From Hirudinaria manillensis (taxonomy: Eukaryota > Annelida > Clitellata > Hirudinida > Hirudinidae), in assembly GCA_034509925.1 (NCBI GenBank), contig CM067527.1, positions 13,232,501 to 13,296,500 on the forward strand: a stretch of 64,000 nt of DNA, read 5' to 3'. Position 1 is the first letter of the stretch, and every line of letters begins with the position of its first letter. The position numbers and the translations under genes were made by a program. The notes beneath the pieces are model-generated. The model saw only the letters and a list, made by a program, of their open reading frames with translations, searched no databases and was not told where the DNA came from. Positions 22,410-31,987 of this stretch are shown here, in pieces.

Positions 22410-25400
22410 TTATTTAGATTCAACTTCCACATTCTCTACTTCTTCTTCGGCGACTTCAGGTTCATTTTCCTCTTGTCTCTGATTGGGAGATTCTTTGTTT
22501 CTTTGTACCCTCTTGCGTTGACGATACGCGGCCATTTGCGGATGATGAGATTGTTTCTTAACTTTTAACATGCAATCAATCATAAAGCATGATGGACTTA
22601 ATGGATATTGCATTAAATGCTAACTATTACAGATTTACGACTATCCATTCAGCTACAAATCCGCTACAAGTCCTATAAAGAACAACACTATCATGCCACT
22701 TACTCGCTTGGATGATCATGTAAAGGACGAAAGCTAGAAGCAGAAACAGTGATATGAAGGCGTACAAAATCATCCTCAGGTCAGCACTTCCATCATCGTC
22801 CGAAACGAAATATTCTGCGGTGAACACGTCACCTTCTGTGGATGTTGGTTTTACCTTAGCTGCAATGGGATGGATTATTTACGATCGATTGATTAATTAA
22901 TTATATCATTTAATTAATATAATTAATATAATACAATAATAATATAATATAATATAATATAATATAATATAATATAATATAATATAATATAATATAATAT
23001 AATATAATATAATATAATATAATATAATATAATATAATATAATATAATATAATATAATATAATATAATATAATATAATATAATATAATATAATATAATAT
23101 AATATAATATAATATAATATAATATAATATAATATAATATAATATAATATAATATAATATAATATAATATAATATAATTAAGTAATTATTCTATAGACAC
23201 TGTTAAATTCTCCTTTTGCAATAGAATCGTAAAGCCGTGGAACGCATTGCCAGGTGATGTTGTTGAATCAACCACGGTCTCCCGCTTCAACTCAGTAATA
23301 CAAGACCTGGATTTTAATAGCTATTTAAATTACACTTAATCTGTATATTACACTTAATGCTGCCCCTGTGTACACGCCGGTCGATGTTTTCTGTCCCGCT
23401 TGCAATTGTATTAGTGGCCCAATGGGCCCTTCAATTGTGTCCAATAAATTCAAATTCAATAAATTCAATAATATAATATAATATAATATAATATAATATA
23501 ATATAATATAATATAATATAATATAATATAATATAATATAATATAATATAATATAATATAATATAATATAATATAATATAATATAATATAATATAATATA
23601 ATATAATATAATATAATATAATATAATATAATATAATATAATATAATATAATATAATATAATATAATATAATATAATATAATATAATATAATATAATATA
23701 ATATAATATAATATAATATAATATAATATAATGTAATATAATTAGTAATCATTTTTTGAATCGACCTGGAACGCAAGTTAAATTTCTAAGCTTCTTAAAT
23801 CCTGGCAAACATTCGCAAGTAAAACTGCCATAGGTGTTCATGCACATAGATCTATTGACGTTGCAGAACATAGCTTCGCTGATACGGCATTCGTCGATAT
23901 CTGGAATTATTATCTGATATCTTCTTAATAATTATGATATGTATTTTGCTTTAATTGTTACTTAAATTGTAAGACAAAGAATCACGATTTGTGATGACCA
24001 TTACTGGGCCATAAGCGAAACTTCGGCTAATACTGGCCCTAAATAGGAAAATTAAAATAAAACAGTGTCGAAGAAACAAGCTTAAACAAGGTTTAAACCA
24101 TGCCCTGCAAAAAAAGACTATTTAATAATTGGATTAGACTCTTTATTATTAATGGATTAGATCTTTAATTGAGGTTGGGGCACGAATATTGAATAGAAAA
24201 GAACTTAGAGATAACTTAGAGATTTCATGGATGAAATTGAACAAAAAGTGAACAAAATTATAAGTAATTATAGTTATTATTTCAATTGCAATATAAAACG
24301 GAAAATATTTTGAAAATACATTATTATATGCAGTTTATTATTACAATAACATGGAATAGATCACGTTTAAACTGTATCTGAAAATATATTTCCCTTTTGT
24401 AATCATAAATCGATTAATTACATTAATATTGTTATAGTTATCAAATATAATATAATGTTGGATCCCTAGATCCAATAAATTGAATAATATTTAAAATTAT
24501 ATTGCCGATTAATTATTTTAATAATTAATTAAATTTAGTGGCAATATAATTTGAGAATTAAATTGGTGCTATTCAGACTCTTTGGTTATGTACCTTTGAC
24601 AAATGGATTTATATCGGAAAGTAGAGCGAGAGTAATAGAAACAGCAGATTTCAAGACTTAATCAATTAAGCATTTTACATCTTCCAAGCCATCTGACAAC
24701 TTTCAATAAACCTGCCCTTCTATAATTAGTTTGAGGACCCTGGGTTATTACATTGGTGTCAGGAGTTGGATTTAGAGTTAAAGGGTATCCAAAAGTAACT
24801 AAAGTAGAAGCTTGTTTAGTTGAAAAGTGAACGATGCCGAAGTACTTGGATGAATTGTACGTGCCTCGATTGAGACAAGAATTGAGAGAGCGTGGCCTGG
24901 ATTGGAAAGGCACGAAAGCTGAGATACGAGAGCGACTTGGGACATGGCTGACAGAGAATGGCCATGACCCAGAGGAATACGAATTCGAGAATCCATCCCA
25001 TAAAAAGATGGATGAATTTCTTGATTTTATGAAAAAGTCCGTAGATGAGATGAGGGAATGTATTAGGAGTATTAGGGGTGATTTGAAAAACAGAGCGGTT
25101 CCATGCCAGGATGTCTCGTTGGCTTCGGGTGAAGACTCTGCCGAGAAGAGTCCTGTTGGTTCTTTTGAGGAGAGCAAAGTGGTGCTTCCATCTTGCGAAG
25201 AACAAGGAGAGGAACTCTGCAAAAAGGTTACCAACGAGGAACAAATCATGTCCGTTGTTCCAGGTACCGTTTCTGGCAGCGTTGGGATGGAGTCATTAGA
25301 GGGCACATCCAACCACAGTGCGTGTGTGTCTCCAGAAGCTCTGTGCGTGATGGCAGACTTAGGGAACTCGACGTTGGAGCCCATAGAGTTACCAGATCAG

Positions 25401-28400
25401 GTCGAGTCGTCAGCAGGGCCCAGAGAGCTCACGGAGGTTTTAGTGGAGCAAGTGGAACTTTCGGAGGAGCCTGTGGGATTGCCGGTGGATCATGTGGAGT
25501 TGTTGGTGCAGCCCGAGGAGTTACTGATGAGTCACGTGGAGTTGCCGGTGGAGCGCACGGATTTGATGGTGGAACAAGTAGAGTCTACAGAACAGCCAAT
25601 GGATTTCCCGACAGAGTCTGCGAAGTTATTAGTACCGCCCGAGGAGTCACCGATGAAGGACATTGAGTTACCAGTGAAGCACACGAAGTTGATGGTGGAA
25701 CAAGTAGAGTCTACAGAACAGCCCATGGATTTACCAGCGGATGTTTCGGCTCCATTGGAAATAACAGAAGGGAGTGCTCGGGATTTCAGGAGAGTGCCTA
25801 GCATGGAAAGTGGAGCAGGTGATCCTGAGGAGAGTCTGGGATCTGGCGACATCGTGGAGCAGGAGAGTGTGCATAGAAATGGCGATGTTCCGCGGCTGAA
25901 ACTTGCGGGACGCAGAAGTAAAAGGGAGGAGACAGAAATCCCAGAAGATGACAAAGCAAATGGATCTGGGATTTGCAGCCATGAGATTGTTGGAAGATCG
26001 GATCCTATTCCGAGAGTAAAAATGAAAATGGGAATAGATGTCTGTTCGGGACGAACAGATTTAAGGAGGGGGCAGTGTTGGATCCCTAGATCCAATAAAT
26101 TGAATAATATTTAAAATTATATTGCCGATTAATTATTTTAATAATTAATTAAATTTAGTGGCAATATAATTTGAGAATTAAATTGGTGCTATTCAGACTC
26201 TTTGGTTATGTACCTTTGACAAATGGATTTATATCGGAAAGTAGAGCGAGAGTAATAGAAACAGCAGATTTCAAGACTTAATCAATTAAGCATTTTACAT
26301 CTTCCAAGCCATCTGACAACTTTCAATAAACCTGCCCTTCTATAATTAGTTTGAGGACCCTGGGTTATTACAATAATAATAAACTTTATAATTGAATATC
26401 CTTTCAACACAATAGTCTTTTTGGGGATTTAAAGGTTAGAGAGGGGATTGTAGCAAGGATTAGGTTAGAATTATTTACTTCTAGAATGTTTTTCAATTTC
26501 TTTTAATAAATTGAGATTTAATACTAATTGTATCATAAATAAATCATCAAATATATCCCGTCCCTCCAAAGACAAATTAAGATTTTTTACAGATTTATTT
26601 AAAATCCTGAAAATATGAAAAAAGTGACCTTCGCAAAAACTGACATAGTTGTAAACCTCGGCAACCAGACCAGCCTCACATATACACAGGTATTTGCCTT
26701 CAATGTTTTGACAAGTGGCAGTCGTATCGCAGTTGTGAATGTTTAGGAGACATTCGTCTATGTCTGTGTCAACGGAGATAATACTTCTTATAGCATTTTG
26801 GATTGATATGTTATAAGTTTAATCGTAATATGAACAAAATTAAATTTTCAACCAAAGTTACTTTTTAAAAAAAATTGAAAAAAATCCTTCTTGGATGTAC
26901 CCTCGCATTTATAGGCAGTTGCTCTCGAATAACCTTTGCTGCAATTACAGCCAAACGAACCAACGTTGTTATAGCAGGAGGTTGTCTTAAGATCACAAAG
27001 GGTGACCACAGTGCACTCGTCTATGTCTGTGACAAAACATGAGGAGCAAAATTAAATCGTAAATCATTCTGTTAATTCGGATATTTATATTGGAGGAAAG
27101 TTGTTTTTGAAAAGATTGGTAGAGAGATGAACGGATACAAATGTCTAAGGAATAAATAGATAAATGAACAATGCCCAGCCAGTTAGATCCCGGCTTTTGC
27201 CAACCTTCACACTTGGAGTTAGCGAATTGGTAACCTATCGGACACCTGCAATAAAAAGATCCCCTGAGGTTAGTGCAGTTTGACGGGCAATATGCTCTAG
27301 CATCCTCACATTCGTCAATATCTGTGGATTAGAAACATACGAAAACGTACATCTTTTTTTCTTCAATTCTTTCTGCTTCACAAAAATTATCCCAGTTTCA
27401 CATTTTAATAATTAAGTTAAATTAACTCAAATCCTATTTGACAAATTGCTGAATTTGTTTGCTATTTTGGGATTATTTACGTTACTAAAGTTCATTGGAT
27501 CGTATTGCAACGCAGGACCTGAGTGGACGTCTAGTTAAACCTAACTACAAAAGCAAGCAAAAAAGTAAAATGGTAATGGAAATTATCAGTTGGATTTTAC
27601 CTATACAAACATTTTCAGTGACATTATCTGGCTGGTATCCAGCTTTACATTTGCACTCGTAACTACCGTCGTTGTTTAGGCACGTTGATGTCTCTTGATC
27701 GCACACGCTGTAAACCGCACACTCGTCAATGTCTGGAATTTAGTAATATCCTTAAAATTGCTATTTTGGTGACTCCAAAAAGATGAATAAATAAATAAAG
27801 AAATATATTGCCATCTATTGAAGAGTTCTGAATTATTATAAGAACCGTTACCGATGCATTCCTTAGGACCAGTCTCATTGTAACCCTTGCGGCACATGCA
27901 TCCAAAACTACCCACAGAATTCCAACAAATCTGTCTCCAAGTGCAGCCTCCGTAGTTATAGCATTCATCGATATCTGCATAATTGAATATCTATTATGGT
28001 GAATATTGCAGAAATACAACACGTGATGATAATAATAAATGTTTTATGAACTCATTATTAGATTAATAACTTAAAGGCGACATTGCATCAAAATCAATCG
28101 TAGATAAATACTAATTTATCATCCTAGCTGTTGTTTAATAAGACAGCATTTGATCACCTGTGCAAGTAGAGTAGAAGTCATTTTGAAAACCGGGGTTACA
28201 TTTGCAAACGGATTCATAGTGCACAAACGTATCACTGTAGGTGAAACATTGGTTACTTCCACAATCACCGTTGTTCACGCTGCAATCTTTGAAGATTTAT
28301 ATTTAAACAAACGATTAAAATATTCAGTAATGACTAATCTACCTTTTAATGTTTAATAAAATATCGCTAAATTAGTTCGTGCTTTCATTAATATGTTGAC

Positions 28401-30332
28401 ACAAGTGAACTTCAAAACGCAATTAAAATTCAGTTCCAATCACCTCGAATATCGCAAAAGATTCCTTTGTATCCGGGTTTACAGGGAGTGCAGCGTTTTT
28501 CGTCCATAATGCAATCGATGCTAATGTTTTCAGCGCCTCTCAGATATTCATAATCTGAATAAATTAAATAAGAATAAATAAATATATTGAATATACATTT
28601 ATTTTTATGACTAGGCAACAATAACGCCCTGCACAATGCGGCTGGCATCATTAACGTAAGAGTGGTAAATTCCACGAAATTTCTTATATCACAATTCTAA
28701 ATTAATGTAAATGATAATTTTAATACCTGCAAAATATATGGGAATGTACTTTTCATACGCACATAATTGTAAAAAACCACATAGTAAGTGACAATTTTGC
28801 ACTTCTACTTGTTTGTATTCGTAGAGTTGATTGTAACAGCCGCACTTCCAATCCTGATGCATAATTAGCCATGGACGGAAGAATAAATGTGTTTGGAAAT
28901 GTTAAAAATTATAATTTAAGTATCTGGAACAGCTCCTTAATCAACCGCGTCTATTTTAAACAAAATTTGCCAAAGTAATTATTCCCGTCCTATCGTAATT
29001 TCTTGCTTTGTTATAATATCATTAACCTATTCTGCAACTATAAGGTGACCAACTTTTTTTTAGCCTGACCTCTCTATTGTTTTAGAATTACCATTATTTA
29101 AAATTGTGGAGCATGGTAAGATAATGAAAAACGATTAAGCCATATATACTGCCTGTGAATATACGGCATTGGGGGCATTTCATCAGTTATCAGTTTGTTT
29201 AACATTCTTTGGAACTATTTGAAGAATAGATCACAAGAGATCCTAAAGCTAATAAGATTATATATTTACTATATTAAGTTCACCTAACTTAACTTAGTTT
29301 CACTTAATTCACGATTGAACACGTCATGTAATTGTGCCAATTAAATCATTGATATTTCAATTCTAAAATCAATTAAAATACCTTAACACCTGCATAAGTA
29401 TAGTTGATATAATTACACTGGTAAATGCATTCGCTGGCGTTGGAAACCTTAGGATTTCGTGATAGATCTTGATCACTCGCAAAACATCCTACGAACAGCT
29501 CGATATAAGTAGCTGGAATGTTAATTCCATTTATTAAAAAAAAGATATGGATTCTTTTAAATCAAATTTATACTAAGCACTCAGTAGATAACTAACATTA
29601 TCTTTTAGCGAAGCTTTTTAGTTTAGATTTTAAACCATACCCAATGCCAGCACTTTTCGGTGAAAAAAAAAGGATAGATTATGCAATGCTGATATTAGCT
29701 GATGGTGGCGAGGAGTCATTAGACAAATGTTATTATTCAAATCCTCAGTTTTAATTTTAACATTTAATTTTAATAATAAGACACCTAAAAATATCTTGAA
29801 ATGTTATGTTACATATTTAATACTTTTATAAATTCTATTAAAACGAATTAAAGTCAGTTATATATAATAAATAGGCCAGCTGAAAGCTAACCTTTTGCGA
29901 TAACTTTTATGTCATAAACTGTTAAGGGCTTGTTAGTTTGAATCAGGACGAATCGCCCTTCGTATTGACAGTTAAATTCAATGGATGTGTTGGTGCTAAT
30001 ACCTCTGGGGCAATGATTTCCTTTGCCTTCGTGGCTTTTCCATCTCAACAGAAGAAAAACATTACATTCATCTGGAACTGTGTAATCCAAATGAAATCTA
30101 ATTTTTTATTAAGTTCACTTAGTGTTGAAAAAATTCAATATAACAAATAAATAAATAAATATAACAAAATAAATAATAGGGTCAATCCAAAGTGACCATT
30201 TTATGGCCGAGTGGGTAATGGCAACAGCCGAAATGTACATTCGAAGCCTGGAATGTATTAAAGAAGGAAATGCTTTCGGGGAGAAGAGCTACGTAAGTGG
30301 TTAAAGTGCTGCATAAAACCATCAAAAACAAA

Positions 30333-30372
<40 letters not shown>

Positions 30373-30988
30373 ATTTAAAGCTGCAAAACAGGCATCTGAG
30401 GGTCACTGGAAGTTCTATCGGATCGCTGCAACTACACGAGATCCGATAGAACTTCCAATCTACTTTTGTTTCCAAACGTAAATGTTCAAGAGGAAATTTA
30501 ATTCACTTTTCAATGATAAAAAATACTCCTTTTGTTTCATATATTCTTGATTTTGAGAAAATCTCGCCTGAATTTCCAGACAAGCAAAACGATTTCGTGT
30601 TTAAAAACTTTTAGATTTTTTTGGTCATATCTAATACTTTTAGATAAATCATATACCATTATACCACAAGGTAACCATTGCAAGGTATCTCGTTAAATTA
30701 ATTTTGATATCGATTATGTTATCAATACAATCTGGACTCACCGTATTCTACAATTAATTGTACTGACGCCAAGAGATGGTCCGAACCAAGTTCCACAATT
30801 AGTATCGAGTCGAAAGTAATTGAAAATGAATTATTGCCAATTATTGTTCCGAATTGAGAATGGTTGACAGCTTTGGTGAAATTCATATATTTGTAATGGA
30901 CCGTGAAAAGATTATTCTCAGGTGTTTGTTGAGTTGCCGTTTGTTGTGACTTATTGAGCAAATATAGCAGTAAAAAAGCAAAGTGCAT
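22410..30988 (-). CDS. Receptor gene B (FTP-WSC-EGF-TM), introns hold LTR and LINE insertions
   Basis: Complete family member. Exons: 30988-30742 (signal peptide MHFAFLLLYLLN, FTP part 1), 30077-29892 (FTP part 2), 29512-29382 and 28853-28727 (WSC), 28554-28444 (laminin-EGF-like), 28286-28158 (variant EGF), six calcium-binding EGFs 27974-27852, 27732-27601, 27321-27205, 27026-26901, 26763-26629 and 23900-23766, 22859-22704 (transmembrane helix ILYAFISLFLLLAFVLYMII) and 22561-22410 (cytoplasmic tail of about 50 residues, basic then strongly acidic: RQRKRVQRNK ... EVAEEEVENVEVESK). The 2.7-kb intron before the last EGF carries the LTR element, and the next carries a LINE fragment and two pentanucleotide arrays. 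It is the closest paralog of gene C. Confidence 0.87.
22936..23178. repeat. (AATAT)n microsatellite, left array
   Basis: About 240 bp of almost perfect aatat pentanucleotide repeat in the intron before the transmembrane exon of gene B. It directly adjoins the LINE fragment. Confidence 0.95.
23179..23467 (+). mobile_element. 5'-truncated LINE 3' fragment
   Basis: About 290 bp between two identical-unit pentanucleotide arrays. One plus frame reads FSFCNRIVKPWNALPGDVVE ... SRFNSVIQDLDF and stops. This is the usual C-terminus of non-LTR retrotransposon ORF2 proteins (R-V-W-N-LP-VV...F...LD). A short 3' UTR follows and ends in aattcaataa repeats. The fragment differs in sequence from the end of the LINE in gene A, so it is a different family. 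Confidence 0.75.
23468..23742. repeat. (AATAT)n microsatellite, right array
   Basis: About 270 bp of aatat pentanucleotide repeat following the LINE fragment and ending just before the last EGF exon of gene B. The tyrosine/isoleucine/leucine ORF over it is an artefact. Confidence 0.95.
24456..24752 (+). repeat. 5' LTR
   Basis: 297-bp long terminal repeat, TG...CA ends. It holds a likely polyadenylation signal (caataaac, near the end) and is identical to the copy 1,620 bp downstream. Confidence 0.92.
24754..24771 (+). promoter_or_regulatory. Putative tRNA primer-binding site
   Basis: TGGTGTCAGGAGTTGGAT begins 1 bp after the 5' LTR. The leading TGG pairs with a tRNA CCA end. The tRNA was not identified. 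Confidence 0.55.
24834..26114 (+). CDS. SAP-domain, Glu-rich repeat protein of the LTR element
   Basis: 426-residue ORF filling the interior of the LTR element. Residues 1-50 are a SAP DNA-binding helix-turn-helix: YVPRLRQELRERGLDWKGTK followed by AEIRERL. After it come a short amphipathic stretch (KKMDEFLDFMKKSVDEM) and a long acidic region with imperfect repeats. The block LMVEQVESTEQPMD occurs twice (about residues 243 and 285), and related VELPVE/EELL units fill 180-300. The C-terminus is basic and runs across the purine tract into the 3' LTR before the stop. Base use is richer in GC than the LTRs. It may be a reduced gag-like or captured chromatin-binding protein. No zinc knuckle or protease motif is visible. 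Confidence 0.75.
   Translation: MPKYLDELYVPRLRQELRERGLDWKGTKAEIRERLGTWLTENGHDPEEYEFENPSHKKMDEFLDFMKKSVDEMRECIRSIRGDLKNRAVPCQDVSLASGEDSAEKSPVGSFEESKVVLPSCEEQGEELCKKVTNEEQIMSVVPGTVSGSVGMESLEGTSNHSACVSPEALCVMADLGNSTLEPIELPDQVESSAGPRELTEVLVEQVELSEEPVGLPVDHVELLVQPEELLMSHVELPVERTDLMVEQVESTEQPMDFPTESAKLLVPPEESPMKDIELPVKHTKLMVEQVESTEQPMDLPADVSAPLEITEGSARDFRRVPSMESGAGDPEESLGSGDIVEQESVHRNGDVPRLKLAGRRSKREETEIPEDDKANGSGICSHEIVGRSDPIPRVKMKMGIDVCSGRTDLRRGQCWIPRSNKLNNI
26061..26075 (+). promoter_or_regulatory. Polypurine tract
   Basis: ttaaggagggggcag abuts the TG of the 3' LTR, the expected place for the plus-strand primer. Confidence 0.7.
26076..26372 (+). repeat. 3' LTR
   Basis: 297-bp copy of the 5' LTR with no difference seen. 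The ATAA after it matches the four bases before the 5' LTR. Confidence 0.92.
27205..28560 (-). repeat. Segment of gene B nearly identical to gene C
   Basis: Covers EGF exons, the variant EGF and the laminin-EGF exon plus their introns. It matches 33969-35590 in gene C, including intron sequence. Identity drops sharply past the laminin-EGF acceptor (after cataatctgaata in both). Confidence 0.85.
30190..30310 (+). mobile_element. tRNA-like SINE head or tRNA pseudogene
   Basis: An A box TGGCCGAGTGGG (30204-30215) matches TRGCNNAGYNGG fully. A B-box-like CATTCGAAGCC (30238-30248) matches GGTTCGANTCC at 8 of 11 bases, at normal spacing. No full cloverleaf was found, so this is not a working tRNA. 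It lies in the first intron of gene B and is followed by an ATT-rich tract near 30338. Confidence 0.45.
30407..30457. other. Perfect 18-bp inverted repeat (hairpin)
   Basis: Arms tggaagttctatcggatc (30407-30424) and its exact reverse complement (30440-30457) around a 15-nt loop, in the first intron of gene B. It could be a hairpin RNA, the end of a foldback element or a remnant insertion. Confidence 0.8.
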
Positions 30989-31729
30989 CGTAAGATCATT
31001 TTCTTTCGTTTACCAATAAGGTTGTGACGTAATTGTGGCTTTAAATTGTGAGTCGATGCTGTATGTTAATCATAGAGGAATTGTTCTGGAAAGGTCGCTA
31101 ATATTTTCTTTTGAATTAAGTTTTTATATTTGATTTTATTAGAGTTTTCTCGGAAAAAAAATGGCAAAATAAGCGACTGACTCTTAGATTGATAAACAAT
31201 GATGTGATATTAAATGTGACACATTTAGAAACTTATCACTGCATCTAAATTTTCCCCTGACCTTTCAGTCAATTTTGAAATCCATCCTCTGCTACTAATG
31301 TTGATGAAACTTTTAGAGTAAAGAGCTCCGATCATATCTGCTTCCTTGATTGTAGTTGATCTACTGATATGGAGTTCAGAATGAATTTGAACAACACACT
31401 CCATTCCTCTGCTGTTTTATTCTTGCAAATTGAACCCATAACACATTAATCTATTTGTACTTTAATTATTCTACTGACATTTCTTTCTTTAAATCTTAAT
31501 ATTATTTTTAATGAAATTCCGTACTGGCCTGATTTTAAAAGGGACTTTTCGGTTTCATAAGTGACTGCTCACGGTCATAAATCATCTAACTTAGTCGATG
31601 AGTAATTCTTTAGTCTTCGTGCACTGGTATGTGAAATACGTTTAACATATCATAAAATCGCTGTAATTTTGTAAACTGCAAAAAACAAAACAATTTTCCG
31701 TCCAATCTCTGAATCAACTCCACATAAAC

Positions 31730-31850
31730 ATCGGTTGCTTGCCTGGCAGCACCCTAACACCAAACCTCGGCTCTTTGTTTCCCCGTCGTCGGTTAACCCC
31801 GGCACATGATATCCCGGTCCGAATTTTTTCTCAAGGCAACGAAACTTATG
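31730..31850. other. GC-richer patch, unassigned
   Basis: About 120 bp of clearly higher GC in the spacer between B and C. A minus frame reads PGLTDDGETKSRGLVLGCCQ, which looks like coding sequence of a repeat or a gene fragment. No family was recognised. Confidence 0.3.
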
Positions 31851-31987
31851 TGTTTCGTTTGAATAAAAAAATATTCCACAAAATAAATAAAAAAACAAAA
31901 CAAAACATAATGCTGAACAATAACAGACTTTGCATAAATTATATTCTAATTAACAACGTAAAATATTACTTTTATTACTTATTCGTT

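Larger units (their letters stand above)
24456..26372 (+). mobile_element. Non-autonomous LTR retrotransposon (1,917 bp) with SAP-domain ORF
   Basis: Two direct repeats of 297 bp (24456-24752 and 26076-26372), identical at every base compared, start TGTTGG and end TTACA. The repeats are flanked by a 4-bp target duplication, ATAA. A primer-binding-like sequence (TGGTGTCAGGAGTTGG, 24754 on) follows the 5' LTR, and a purine tract (aaggaggggg) precedes the 3' LTR. Between them lies one ORF with a SAP domain and no protease, reverse transcriptase, RNase H or integrase. The size and lack of pol fit a TRIM/LARD-like element mobilised in trans; the 4-bp duplication fits the Ty3/Gypsy group (inference). 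LTR identity implies very recent insertion. It lies antisense in an intron of gene B. Confidence 0.9.

Noticed and set aside
2009..23742. CRISPR-like arrays among the tandem repeats
   Set aside because: Units are contiguous with no unique spacers, and the DNA is from an animal genome.
23465..23776. 103-residue ORF of tyrosine-isoleucine-leucine repeats
   Set aside because: It is the translation of the (AATAT)n array and carries no gene signal.
24662..25384. 240-residue minus-strand ORF in the LTR element
   Set aside because: It is antisense to the SAP-domain ORF, which has the recognisable domain and the correct position between PBS and polypurine tract.
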